Assembly: GCA_000433355.1 (NCBI GenBank)
Contig: FR893112.1
Span: 1-22,732 of the forward strand
DNA length: 22,732 bases
Direction of reading: 5' to 3'
Source of the DNA: Alistipes sp. CAG:435
GTDB taxonomy: Bacteria > Bacteroidota > Bacteroidia > Bacteroidales > UBA932
Shown piece by piece: positions 9,104-18,023 of this stretch; positions within the stretch are counted from its first letter, which is position 1; each line of letters starts with the position of its first letter. The notes under the pieces were generated by a model that saw only the letters and a list, made by a program, of their open reading frames with translations, searched no databases and was not told where the DNA came from. Position numbers and translations under genes: made by a program.

Positions 9104-10303
9104 ATGAATATGAACAAGATAGCATTCAATATTCTGACAGTGCCGGTTTTGGCCGTTTTGGCGGTCTCTTGCGGAGGTCAGGATGAAATCTATAAGGAAT
9201 GGGTCAAGAAGGGCGGCTATGACTACCCTGCGAAGGCCATTAACCTGTCCTCCGTCATCGGCTACCAAAATGTCATTGTCAATTGGGAAAAACCGATGGA
9301 TCCGGCGGTCCGGACAGCCACTCTGTTCTGGGATAATTATGCGAAATCCATCGATGTGGACTATGCTGATTACCCTGATGGCAAGGTTTCCATAGAAGTT
9401 GGAGAGCTCGAGGACAGATCCTACACATTTGACATTGTCAACTATGATGATGTAGGCAACAAGTCCCTTGCCGCAGAGATTACGGTCTCTCCGTACGGAG
9501 ATGGCTGGATGGTCTCCCGCTCCGAGCGAACTGTCACTTCCGCAAGGATGGAAGGCAGGGACGCAAAAATCGTGATGTCCAAGGCCACCGATGAGATGGT
9601 CGCTACAAGATTCCGCTACAAGAACCTTCAGGATGAGTGGGTTGAAAGCGAGACTGTCCTCAAACCAGGAGAGAACGAAGTCACTTTCAAGGATGCCATG
9701 AAGGGCAAGAGGTTTGAATATTCTTCCTCTTTCTGTCCTAAGGCCGGAAAGGACACGGTTTGGCGCACTTGGATAAAGTCTGTTGACGGCATCTCCTATC
9801 AGATTGACGGCAGCCGTTGGAATGTTACCGCCACAAACGGACAGGATTTCGGAATCAACACTCCAGATAAGATTTTTGACGGCAGGTATGATCGTCCGGC
9901 ATACAGCTGGCACAGCTCCAAATCTGATAATAACAAACAAGCATTCCCAAAAATCCTTTCTGTTGACACTCAGACTTCCGCCGGAGAAGAGTTTGCTTTC
10001 ACGGGATTTACCTTCTGCGAGAATAACACGGCGGCATCACTGCGTTATATCAAGGATTACACAATCTATGTCGGTTCATCCTACTACAATCCTGATGATG
10101 CTGATTATCTGAAGAATTTCGGTATCCCGTTCATCGGCGGGACACTCTCCACATCTGCGGACCAATATTCAGTGAATGTGACCCAGGGCGCCACCGGCCG
10201 TTACATCGCTATTGTGTTCAAAAATTCTTGGAACGCCGAAGACGGCTTCATCGATCTTTGGGAGCTCATTCCTTACGGTTATATCCCTTCGTTGGCTGAT
10301 TAA
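9104..10303 (+). CDS. PUL lipoprotein with a DUF4998-like domain
   Basis: A 399-residue lipoprotein (lipobox LAVSC, Cys23, followed by GGQDE). Residues about 25-215 look like DUF4998, with YKEWVKKGGYDYPAKA and a later W.KPMDP.V..A.LFWDNY segment typical of that domain next to SusC/SusD. The C-terminal third (about 225-395) has a discoidin-like pattern: PDKIFDGRYDRPAYSWHSS, a YTIYVGSSYY strand and GRYIAIVFKNSW, ending in a conserved-looking DLWELIPYGY. It probably binds carbohydrate at the cell surface together with the preceding lipoprotein, 12 bases upstream. No catalytic residues are evident. A second ATG two codons in is an equally possible start. Confidence 0.85.
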   Translation: MNMNKIAFNILTVPVLAVLAVSCGGQDEIYKEWVKKGGYDYPAKAINLSSVIGYQNVIVNWEKPMDPAVRTATLFWDNYAKSIDVDYADYPDGKVSIEVGELEDRSYTFDIVNYDDVGNKSLAAEITVSPYGDGWMVSRSERTVTSARMEGRDAKIVMSKATDEMVATRFRYKNLQDEWVESETVLKPGENEVTFKDAMKGKRFEYSSSFCPKAGKDTVWRTWIKSVDGISYQIDGSRWNVTATNGQDFGINTPDKIFDGRYDRPAYSWHSSKSDNNKQAFPKILSVDTQTSAGEEFAFTGFTFCENNTAASLRYIKDYTIYVGSSYYNPDDADYLKNFGIPFIGGTLSTSADQYSVNVTQGATGRYIAIVFKNSWNAEDGFIDLWELIPYGYIPSLAD

Positions 10304-10314
10304 CGGCAGACCAG

Positions 10315-13300
10315 ATGAAAATGTATCATTCAATACTACTCTCGGCTCTTGTGCTTCTCTCTGCGGCGGCATCCTGCAAGGAGAAGCAGGAGCCGACTCC
10401 TGAGCCGGAACCGGAAGTGAAAGCCGCCACCTTCACGGCCACGCTTGACGCTTCCGCGGCCACACCGTTCAAGACATCCTGGACGGACGGTGACGCTATT
10501 CATCTCATCGGAGTCAAGGACGGTCAATCCACATCCGAGACCATCACCGCCTCCTCCGTGTCTTCGGCAAGCGCTACCTTCACATCGAAAGGAAGCATCA
10601 AGGAAGATTGCGATGAATATTACGCGTTCATTGCGGAGACCGGTGTCAGCGGATGTGATCCCGCTTCCTCTTGGACAGTCTCGTCATCGACCTCGTCAAC
10701 CCGTTCAATCGCCGTGGCAAAGTGCGGCAAAGGCTCTTCAACCTTGAGTTTCAAGAATATATTCTCGTTCCTTAAGGTTGAGGTCTCCGACGCTTCCGTC
10801 AAGTCCATCGAACTGAAAGGCAACAACGAGGAAGATCTGAACTACGATGTCACGGTCTCGACTTCCGACTATTCCGTTTCCTTGGCCTCAAAACCTACGT
10901 TCGAGGCACAGAAAGTCATCAAGGTCAATGTCGGCGGGTCTGGAGACTGCTACATCAGCCTTGTGCCGGGAACCGTACTTGGACAGGGTTACACCGTCAC
11001 CGCCTATGACGCTTCGGGCAAGGTTGTCAGCAAGTCTGTCTATTCCGACAAACTCACAGTCCCGAATGGAAAAGTCATGGCAGCCGGAGAGCTTCAGCCG
11101 GAATCGGTTGAGTTCACCGCCTCGTTTGAGGACACTACGACTCCGGAATTCAAATCCACTTGGACAGACGGTGATGTGATAGAGGTCGCTTGTCTCGATG
11201 GCGAAACACTTGTAACAGAAACCATCAAGGCCACAGACATATCATCTGACGGGCGTACCGCCAAGTTTGTTTCCAACGGTACTCTTCCTGCCGGAGCCTC
11301 CGGTTATTATGCAATGATTCCTGGCACGGGAATAGACGGCTGCCAGAAAGCCAACTGGTCAACCAGCAACCTTGACGGCAACACCATTGAGAAGCCGACT
11401 GTCACCGTGGCAAGCTGCGCGGACGGTTCCGGCACGCTTGCCTTCAAGAACATATTCTCGCTCCTCGCTTTCAAGGTTGACGAGCCTGCCTCTTCATACG
11501 TGGTGCTCGAAGGCAACAATTCTGAAAGGATCAGCAAGAATATGCTTGTGTCTTTCTCCAGTCAGAATGTCAACGGCAACACAAACCCCGCGTTTGAGTC
11601 CACGACATCCCTGAAGAAGACCATCGAACCGGATAAGACCTATTGGTTCGGGCTTTACCCTGGACTTAAACTCTCAAAGGGATATACCTTGAGGGTTTAC
11701 AACAGCGCCGGAAAGGAGATCGGCTACTCCAAGAACAATTCTTCGCTTACAGTTGAGAAAGGGAAGATCTACAACGCCGCCAAGTTCGTCATAACAAAAC
11801 CGACGGACAAGACAAAGAACTTTGACGCAAGCAACATTGTCCTTTCGCTTGGTGTGGTCAGCGATGTGCACGTCAACCAGCAGGCACAGGCGAACAAATG
11901 GAAGTCCGCTCTCCAGCAGTTCAAGGCCAAGGCTCTTGAGAACGATTCCAACGGAATGGCCGGAGTCCTTGTGGTAGGTGACCTGATTGATCAGCCGAGC
12001 AACAATCAGTTGAGCCTGTTCAGATCGACCCTCGAATCAGAGATTGACGTGAAGAAGACTCCGATGATCTACACGATTGGTAATCACGATGTTCCTCGAT
12101 ATGCCTGGGCCTCCACAATGGTCTCGGATGTCGCTTATATGAGGAATATGTTCGGAAACGATTATTTCCAGACAGACCAGGATCAGGAGATGAGGACAAA
12201 GTACGAGGCACGTCACTGCGTAATCGGGGATTATCACATCCTGTGCGTTTCTCCGAACGGAGACCAGCCGATTGTCTATGACCCGACGGTCGTCACTTGG
12301 CTTGACAACCAGTTGGCCGCCATCACTTCGGCCGAGCCTGAGAAATATGTCATCGTGCTCACCCATCCGATGATCAAGAACACCGTCTATGGCAGCCGTC
12401 TGGGCGAGGAGGGTGGAATATGGGAGTCCATACTTTCGCATTACTGGGCGACCGATGCGTTGACGCCGGTACTGAGGAAATATCCTCAGGCGATTGTGTT
12501 CGGTGGCCACCTCCATTTCCCTCTGAACGACCCTCGCAGTGTATGGCAGGGCGATTTCTCCGTCTTCGGATGCGCCTCTGTACGTTATATGGCGCTTGAG
12601 AACGGCAAGTACGAGGATATGTCCAGCGCCACCGTGATGAAGGACTGCAACGACTTCTCGCAGGGCAACCTGCTCCAGTTCGACGCCAGCGGCAACATGC
12701 GTGTGCTGAGGATGGACTTCTACAACAAAGATGTCATCGGGGAACCTATCGTGTCCTCTTATCCGACATCCGACAAGGGGCACCTGACGAAATACAATCA
12801 CACGACACTCAGCCTTGCCAACGCGGCTCCGTCGCTGTCAACGTTAAACGTTGATGTTACAGATGGAATCGCCACGGCTAAGTGGGCCGCCGGCACGGAT
12901 GACGAGTTCGTGCATCATTACGTGCTCACCCTCAAGAAGGGTGGCGCTGTCGTGACGACCATGAAGATCCTCGCCGACTTCTACAAGAGCGCCAAGACCT
13001 CCGGGATGAGGAAGGAATGGACCCGCTCACTCGGCAACGTCACGGATGGGACTTACGAGCTGACCCTTGAGGCTTTCGACTCTTGGGACGCAGCCGCGAA
13101 ACCGCTCAAGAAGACTTTTCAGGTTGGTTCTACATCCAACAGTCTTTGGACAAATGATGAGGCTGGAAGCAAGTCTGTCTCCGGAGGCAGCGGCAACGCT
13201 TCGGAAGATTGGCTGACATATTCCAATGGCACGCTCTCTTGGACCGCCAACACCACCGGCAAGCCAAGAACGGCGACCATCACGCTTCCGGACGGCACGG

Positions 13301-13983
13301 CATATTCTGTGACCCAGATTTCGGTGGAGGATTTCAAAGGAGAATATTCATTGACTTCCAAGATGTTCAACAACGAAGGCTCCAAGGCTGTGGCGACGGA
13401 TAAGAAAGTTATTGATGTAACAATTGGAGGTGCGCTGAAAGGGGAAACGTTGAAGGATGGCACAGGAGCCTCCCATACGAACAATCTCGGAATTGACGGT
13501 CTGTACCATAAGGGATTGATAGCCGAGGCTGCTGTGGAGATTGACTATGAAGCCAAATCTGTCCGTTTCGGTGTGTTCACAGATGCGCGCAAGGCTCAGA
13601 AAGATCCGTCTCCGGTTGATGCCTCCGCGCCTTATGTCGCATTCCTTCCGGAGATGTGCAAGACATGGACTCCTGGCAGTTTCAAGGCTCCTTGGTACTT
13701 CAACACGCCTGACCTTGGTGATCCTGACTACGAATGGATCTGGTTTGATGTGAATTCCAGCTTCACGACATTCAGTTACACGCCGGCAAAAGCCCAGACC
13801 TTGTCAACAAGCAATCCTAAGGGCTATGGCCCGTACATCATCGGGATTTCTGTCGTGTCGTTCAAGGCTGAGGATGTGACTGCGGCCAACTCCAAGTTTG
13901 GCAGCAATCTGACAGGCTACAACTATGTTTACCAATTTAATGTTGACAACGGCAACATTGGGGTCGTATTCAACAGGAAATGA
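10315..13983 (+). CDS. Large surface lipoprotein with calcineurin-like metallophosphoesterase domain
   Basis: A 1222-residue lipoprotein (lipobox SAAASC, Cys21, followed by an acidic, proline-rich linker). Two tandem fimbrillin-like domains (about 39-260 and 266-490) each carry WTDGD near their start and an FKNIFS strand. The phosphoesterase domain (about 508-805) shows every metal-binding motif: SDVH (Asp517, His519), GDLID (Asp556), GNHD (Asn590, His591), a lone His in VLTHP (His684) and GGHLH (His732, His734). It is therefore expected to be an active two-metal phosphatase or phosphodiesterase. A fibronectin-III-like segment (about 835-936) follows, then a C-terminal module (945-1222) homologous to the end of the last protein of this operon. 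Substrate is unknown; phosphate on mannose residues is a reasonable guess from the GH92/SusCD context. Alternatively it could act on phospholipid or nucleotide phosphodiesters. It follows the previous gene by 11 bases. Confidence 0.93.
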   Translation: MKMYHSILLSALVLLSAAASCKEKQEPTPEPEPEVKAATFTATLDASAATPFKTSWTDGDAIHLIGVKDGQSTSETITASSVSSASATFTSKGSIKEDCDEYYAFIAETGVSGCDPASSWTVSSSTSSTRSIAVAKCGKGSSTLSFKNIFSFLKVEVSDASVKSIELKGNNEEDLNYDVTVSTSDYSVSLASKPTFEAQKVIKVNVGGSGDCYISLVPGTVLGQGYTVTAYDASGKVVSKSVYSDKLTVPNGKVMAAGELQPESVEFTASFEDTTTPEFKSTWTDGDVIEVACLDGETLVTETIKATDISSDGRTAKFVSNGTLPAGASGYYAMIPGTGIDGCQKANWSTSNLDGNTIEKPTVTVASCADGSGTLAFKNIFSLLAFKVDEPASSYVVLEGNNSERISKNMLVSFSSQNVNGNTNPAFESTTSLKKTIEPDKTYWFGLYPGLKLSKGYTLRVYNSAGKEIGYSKNNSSLTVEKGKIYNAAKFVITKPTDKTKNFDASNIVLSLGVVSDVHVNQQAQANKWKSALQQFKAKALENDSNGMAGVLVVGDLIDQPSNNQLSLFRSTLESEIDVKKTPMIYTIGNHDVPRYAWASTMVSDVAYMRNMFGNDYFQTDQDQEMRTKYEARHCVIGDYHILCVSPNGDQPIVYDPTVVTWLDNQLAAITSAEPEKYVIVLTHPMIKNTVYGSRLGEEGGIWESILSHYWATDALTPVLRKYPQAIVFGGHLHFPLNDPRSVWQGDFSVFGCASVRYMALENGKYEDMSSATVMKDCNDFSQGNLLQFDASGNMRVLRMDFYNKDVIGEPIVSSYPTSDKGHLTKYNHTTLSLANAAPSLSTLNVDVTDGIATAKWAAGTDDEFVHHYVLTLKKGGAVVTTMKILADFYKSAKTSGMRKEWTRSLGNVTDGTYELTLEAFDSWDAAAKPLKKTFQVGSTSNSLWTNDEAGSKSVSGGSGNASEDWLTYSNGTLSWTANTTGKPRTATITLPDGTAYSVTQISVEDFKGEYSLTSKMFNNEGSKAVATDKKVIDVTIGGALKGETLKDGTGASHTNNLGIDGLYHKGLIAEAAVEIDYEAKSVRFGVFTDARKAQKDPSPVDASAPYVAFLPEMCKTWTPGSFKAPWYFNTPDLGDPDYEWIWFDVNSSFTTFSYTPAKAQTLSTSNPKGYGPYIIGISVVSFKAEDVTAANSKFGSNLTGYNYVYQFNVDNGNIGVVFNRK
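10429..11784 (+). repeat. Tandem duplicated fimbrillin-like domains inside the phosphoesterase gene
   Basis: Residues about 39-260 and 266-490 of the encoded protein are repeats. Matching landmarks are FTATLD/FTASFE, SWTDGDAI/TWTDGDVI, YYAFIAETGVSGC/YYAMIPGTGIDGC, KCGKGSSTLSFKNIFSFL/SCADGSGTLAFKNIFSLL and LKGNNEE/LEGNNSE. Both copies keep two Cys residues (114/137 and 343/368). Similarity is evident at protein level but diverged at DNA level, so the duplication is old. Confidence 0.85.
13147..13980 (+). repeat. Shared C-terminal module, copy 1 (phosphoesterase)
   Basis: Residues 945-1222 of the phosphoesterase are homologous to residues 298-581 of the final operon protein (18915-19766). Shared landmarks in order: W..DEAGS, SWT.N.TGKPR.A, DFKG.YSL.SK.F, LKGETL.D, YVxFLPxM, PW.F..PDL and FTT..Y.P. 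The first about 60 residues resemble a BACON domain; the remaining about 210 I cannot assign. Confidence 0.85.
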
Positions 13984-14025
13984 TATTCAGAAAACATTAA
14001 TCTCTAATCACAAATTTTATTCACA

Positions 14026-15261
14026 ATGAAATCACACTTGTTAACACTGACCGCAGCGGTTCTCGCGATTTTCGCGTTTTCCTCATGCAAAAAGGATCCC
14101 GGCTACGGCGATCCTGCAGTTAAGGTTAATCCGGGTGAGCTGAATTTCAAGGTGGACGGAGGTTCCGAGACAGTGAACCTCACCGCCACGGTCGAATGGA
14201 CCGTTGAGAACTCGGCGTCCTGGGTTAAGGTTGAACCAATGGCGGGAGATCCTTCCAAGGAACTCCAGCCTGTGAAAGTCACCGTCTCAAAGAACGAGGA
14301 TGTGGAACGCACCGCCACTGTCACATTCAAGCAGACCGACGGTGCCCTCACCGCGAAACTCACCATCAATCAGGAAGCATATATCCCTGAGGTACAGACC
14401 ATCGACGTTTCGTCGATGAGCAAGTTGGCGAACATCTACAAATACCAGCGCTTCCAGCTCACCGGAGTTGTGAAGAGCCTCAAGTCCGATGGCTCGTTCA
14501 ACCTCGTTGACGGCACCGGCTCCGTTCAGGTCGCAGGTCTCAGTGCCTCTGAGGTCGCTTACGGCACCCAGGGCGGCAAGCTTGACAATGTCAAGGAGCG
14601 CGGCACAGTCACGATCATCGGTTACTATGAGGGCGGCAAGTTTGTCTATGCCTACCTTGTGAAGTATGAGGAATATTCAGAGCCAAGCCCTGACACGGCC
14701 GCTACGAAGGCATTCCCTTACACCGCCGACTACAAAACCGCCGAGAACGGGGTGGTTGTCAACAATGCGATATTCCCTTATGCGTTTGACGCACTTTGGT
14801 CTTGGAGCGCCTCGACAGGTTGGAGAGCTTCCGGCTACAAGAACGCCGACTACACAACCGAGGCCACTCTCTACACAGAGAAGATTGACCTTAAGAACGC
14901 CGAGAAGCCTATCCTTGTGTTCGATCACATTGTCAGAGATTTCGCCGGCATCGAGCTTGCAAAAGAGCAGACTTCCCTTTGGGTAAGAAAGGATGGAGGC
15001 AGTTGGAATCAGATAGCCATCACATTCTCCTATCCTGATGAACTCGGTTCAGAGGTGATGACTTCCGAGGAGATCAAACTTGACTCTTACATTGGTTCTG
15101 TAATCCAGATCGCTTTCAAGTATGTCAGCGACGAGAGCAAGAAGGCCGGTACCTGGCAGATCCTCAAGGTCGAGGTAAAGAAGAGCGAGGAGCCAACCCA
15201 GCCGGACAACTCATCCGGTACAGAGGACTATGACAAACCGGGTTGGGACTGGAACAAGTAA
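14026..15261 (+). CDS. Lipoprotein with BACON, OB-fold-like and jelly-roll-like domains
   Basis: A 411-residue lipoprotein (lipobox FAFSSC, Cys21, followed by KKD). Residues about 34-117 form a BACON domain (VNPGELNFKVDGGSETVNL, then ASWVKVEP, RTATVTF and LTINQE), usually a carbohydrate- or mucin-associated spacer. Residues about 122-215 look like an OB-fold as found in Bacteroidales lipoproteins (RFQLTGVVKSL, SFNLVDGTGSVQVAGL, TVTIIGYYEGGKFVYAYLV). Residues about 228-385 look like a choice-of-anchor J/jelly-roll domain (WRASGY, FDHIVRDFAG, WNQIAITF, IQIAFKYVSDE, WQILKVEVK). No enzyme motif is visible. The C-terminus is acidic and ends DYDKPGWDWNK. Likely a surface glycan-binding or scaffold protein. 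The 42-base gap before it is the largest in the operon and is AT-rich without a clear promoter. Confidence 0.88.
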   Translation: MKSHLLTLTAAVLAIFAFSSCKKDPGYGDPAVKVNPGELNFKVDGGSETVNLTATVEWTVENSASWVKVEPMAGDPSKELQPVKVTVSKNEDVERTATVTFKQTDGALTAKLTINQEAYIPEVQTIDVSSMSKLANIYKYQRFQLTGVVKSLKSDGSFNLVDGTGSVQVAGLSASEVAYGTQGGKLDNVKERGTVTIIGYYEGGKFVYAYLVKYEEYSEPSPDTAATKAFPYTADYKTAENGVVVNNAIFPYAFDALWSWSASTGWRASGYKNADYTTEATLYTEKIDLKNAEKPILVFDHIVRDFAGIELAKEQTSLWVRKDGGSWNQIAITFSYPDELGSEVMTSEEIKLDSYIGSVIQIAFKYVSDESKKAGTWQILKVEVKKSEEPTQPDNSSGTEDYDKPGWDWNK

Positions 15262-15279
15262 TCCTTAATTGAATACAAG

Positions 15280-18006
15280 ATGAAAAAGACTATAAAAATG
15301 CTTTTCGTGGCCGCTCTTGCGATAGCTTCAGCGGCTTGCGCCCGTGAAGAGGTTCTCGATGGCGGGCAGACCAGAGGAGAGCTCAGGACCTTCACCTGCT
15401 CCTTTGACGAGGAGACCCAGACAAAGACCGACATCACCAAGCAGGGTAAGACAGTCTGGTCAGAGGGTGACAAGATTTTCGTCACCAACGGAACAGAATC
15501 AGACACCCTTACGGTTGACTCCAAGTTCGCCGGTCAGAGATATTTCGAGTTCAGCACCACTCTTGAGGGTAAGATATATGTTGTCTATCCTTGCACCGCC
15601 GCCAAAGAAGTCAAGGACGGGAAGTTCACTCTTGAGGTTCCGAGCAACCAAAATGGATTGTTCGGCAGTGCCAATATCGCTTGCGCCGTCGCCGAAGACC
15701 GCTATGTGAAGATGAAGAACGTCACGTCAGTCCTTCGCTTCAAGGTTTCAGCCGATGCCGCAGCTGCGGTGAAGGTTGTGTCTATCAACTCTGTGAACAA
15801 CAAGGTTTCCGGACTTTTCAGTGTTGACATGACATCAGGTTCTCCTGTTGTCAGCACAATCGAGGGTAACACATATTCATCAGATGTCACTGTCGCTGTC
15901 GATGGAAACAATGGTAACGCTTTCTATGCCACCGTCATTCCTGGAACTTACACGGCAGGTTTCACTATGACCGCCGTTACACTTGACCTTCACAACGCCA
16001 GTGAGAGTAAATCCACGGTTTCCGACAAGGAACTGGCTGTCAATGCCTACTATGATCTCGGAACTATCGGTGATGCTCTTAAGCCACTTGCCGGAGAAGG
16101 CACACAGGGTAACCCTTGGCAGATCTCCAGCCTTGCTGACTTCCTTGCTTTCGCTTATTATGTGAACGACGGTAACAATATGAAGGATCAGTATGTGAGA
16201 CTGATGGAGAACATCAAGAATGTAACCACTCCTGTCGGTTACTACGATGCCTCCATCAATGTCAAGAAGCAGTTCATCGGTGATTTTGACGGTAACGGCA
16301 AGACCGTAAGCCTCAACATCAACCAGACAGCCAGAAAATCCTGCGGACTCTTCGGAGCCATCGCCGAGGGCGCCAACATCCACGATGTTACTGTAGAGGG
16401 TACTGTCAATTCAACATTTGATGACGCTGCCGGTGTCTGCGGTCTCGTCAATGCGGATAACGGTGCTAAGATCACCAATTGCGTCAACAAGGCTAATGTG
16501 ACATCAACAAGCAGCTATGTCGGAGGCATCGCCGGTTGGGTGGATTCCAAATCTAACTTCGCTATTGATAATTGCTCAAACGAGGGAAACATCAAGGGTG
16601 GCCGTTCTGTAGGAGGTATTTGCGGTTCTGTCAGGACAGGAAACATCACCAATTCAAAGAATTCCGGAGCGGTTGAAGCCACTTTGACCAACAATAATAT
16701 TTCTGACAAAGGCGTTGATTTAAATGGAGTCGGCGGTATCGTCGGCTTTGCGAATGGTTCTTTTGTAAGCCGTTGCTCCAACTCAGGGACTGTCACTTGT
16801 GTCAACAAGGGCGGCGGTATCCTCGGACACGGAAGCTGGTACACTGTCTCCTATTGCTCGAACACTGGTACTGTCTCAAGTAACGGATTCGGAGTCAATG
16901 GTGGTATTGTCGGATCCGCATGGGACAATGCAAACATCCTGAATTGCCAGAACGATGGTGAGGTCAATGGCACATTCAAATCTGGTTGGACCGGCGGTAT
17001 TGTCGGTTCTGCAAGGTCGGCCGGCAAGACAGGAAAAAGAGTCATCGCGATCAAGAATTGTGTGAACAACGGTAAGGTCAATGTCGCCGGTACCGAGGGC
17101 AGCACCCAGGGTGTAGGTGGTATTGTAGGTCATACCTGGTCTTTCTCAAATGCGCCGAACAGGGTTGAGATTTACTATTGTACAAATAATGGTGATGTCA
17201 CTGTGACCGGTAAGGAAGGTGGTTCCGTAGCGCAGTCTGGTATTTATGTAGGTGGTATTGTAGGTCAGTCCTATGATAATAACAATTGGACTGCGATTCC
17301 GATTTACGCCTGCCTTAACACTGGTAAAATTCACGGTGGTCAGTTTGTCGGTGGTATTATGGGTTGTTTTGATGGAAGAGGCACAAAGTCTCGTACTGAC
17401 ATCAATAACTGCGAAAACCGCGGTGAGATCATCACAAATTCAGACAGAGCGGGTGGTATTCTTGGCGGCGGACACACTAATCAGACAGAAGGAGGTTGCG
17501 GATCTCGTCTTGACAATTGCCTGAATACAGGTGCTGTCAAATATGCGAATGCCGCAACAGCAAAACCTTTAGTAGGAGGAATAGCAGGTGCATTCAGTGG
17601 TGGACGTATCTACAATTGCTACACAAGTGGAACCGTTACACCTGTTTCTGGTTCACCTGTAGAGAATGTAGAACTCACTTTAGGTGCAATTGCAGGTAAG
17701 TCTTTGAATGCCAACGCTGAATGCTCATATTCATACTATCTTGAAGGTGTGGCCGCGAATGCGATTGGCACGGAGTCAGCCAGAAAGGTTACAGAAGGTA
17801 CAGTCTGCTCAGCGACCGCTGAAGGTGTCTTGGCTGCTGCGGTTAAGGTTAATAACGTAAGTTGCACCAATGTTGTTGATGCTCTTAACGCTATGTGGCC
17901 GACAAACGACTTCTATTATGATTGGACCACTGGACCTAAATACTCTCTTACCGGCAAGGTCAGCATCGGCGACGGCCTTGACCTTGGCAACGGTGGTAAA
18001 CTTTAA
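15280..18006 (+). CDS. Fimbrillin-like lipoprotein with GLUG repeats
   Basis: A 908-residue lipoprotein (lipobox ASAAC, Cys20, followed by AREE). Residues about 35-265 look like a fimbrillin-like domain (VWSEGDKIFV, IYVVYPC, MKNVTSVLRFKV). A short linker with GEGTQGNPWQISSLADFLAFAYYVN (split here as 272-296) is the sequence that usually introduces GLUG or beta-helix regions. From about 354 to 807 there are 12-14 repeats built around VGGIVG, each separated by an N-C-x-N-x-G segment, predicted to stack as a right-handed beta-helix. The C-terminal 100 residues (ending GDGLDLGNGGKL) close the helix. GLUG proteins are typically adhesins or glycan-contacting surface proteins; no active site is visible. 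It starts 18 bases after the preceding gene. The 3' half of the repeat DNA is visibly more AT-rich at third codon positions. Confidence 0.9.
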   Translation: MKKTIKMLFVAALAIASAACAREEVLDGGQTRGELRTFTCSFDEETQTKTDITKQGKTVWSEGDKIFVTNGTESDTLTVDSKFAGQRYFEFSTTLEGKIYVVYPCTAAKEVKDGKFTLEVPSNQNGLFGSANIACAVAEDRYVKMKNVTSVLRFKVSADAAAAVKVVSINSVNNKVSGLFSVDMTSGSPVVSTIEGNTYSSDVTVAVDGNNGNAFYATVIPGTYTAGFTMTAVTLDLHNASESKSTVSDKELAVNAYYDLGTIGDALKPLAGEGTQGNPWQISSLADFLAFAYYVNDGNNMKDQYVRLMENIKNVTTPVGYYDASINVKKQFIGDFDGNGKTVSLNINQTARKSCGLFGAIAEGANIHDVTVEGTVNSTFDDAAGVCGLVNADNGAKITNCVNKANVTSTSSYVGGIAGWVDSKSNFAIDNCSNEGNIKGGRSVGGICGSVRTGNITNSKNSGAVEATLTNNNISDKGVDLNGVGGIVGFANGSFVSRCSNSGTVTCVNKGGGILGHGSWYTVSYCSNTGTVSSNGFGVNGGIVGSAWDNANILNCQNDGEVNGTFKSGWTGGIVGSARSAGKTGKRVIAIKNCVNNGKVNVAGTEGSTQGVGGIVGHTWSFSNAPNRVEIYYCTNNGDVTVTGKEGGSVAQSGIYVGGIVGQSYDNNNWTAIPIYACLNTGKIHGGQFVGGIMGCFDGRGTKSRTDINNCENRGEIITNSDRAGGILGGGHTNQTEGGCGSRLDNCLNTGAVKYANAATAKPLVGGIAGAFSGGRIYNCYTSGTVTPVSGSPVENVELTLGAIAGKSLNANAECSYSYYLEGVAANAIGTESARKVTEGTVCSATAEGVLAAAVKVNNVSCTNVVDALNAMWPTNDFYYDWTTGPKYSLTGKVSIGDGLDLGNGGKL
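16339..17700 (+). repeat. GLUG repeat array (protein-level repeats)
   Basis: About 12-14 degenerate units of 28-45 codons around VGGI[VACM]G. Core motifs fall at residues 354, 384, 414, 444, 484, 511, 540, 571, 612, 657, 690, 724, 765 and 801. Between them come [NYR]C-x-N-x-G segments with Cys at 401, 432, 499, 526, 556, 594, 634, 678, 711, 747 and 780 (some variant). At DNA level the copies are diverged and do not form exact repeats. Confidence 0.85.
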
Positions 18007-18010
18007 TCTT

Positions 18011-18016
18011 GGAGGA
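18011..18016 (+). promoter_or_regulatory. Shine-Dalgarno-like GGAGGA before the last operon gene
   Basis: GGAGGA lies 7 bases before ATG 18024, an ideal position for base pairing with 16S rRNA. The other genes in this operon have A/T-rich leaders without such a site. This decides the start: the in-frame TTG at 18009 lies over the GGAGGA itself and adds MEDNT before an otherwise normal lipoprotein signal peptide. Confidence 0.6.
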
Positions 18017-18023
18017 TAATACT

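Noticed and set aside
16339..17700. Possible CRISPR-like or DNA-level tandem repeat
   Set aside because: The periodicity is in the protein (GLUG motif) with variable unit lengths and diverged DNA; there are no identical repeats with unique spacers.
18009..18023. TTG start giving MEDNT before the last lipoprotein
   Set aside because: The ATG at 18024 has a well-placed GGAGGA and yields a standard lipoprotein signal peptide; the TTG overlaps the GGAGGA.
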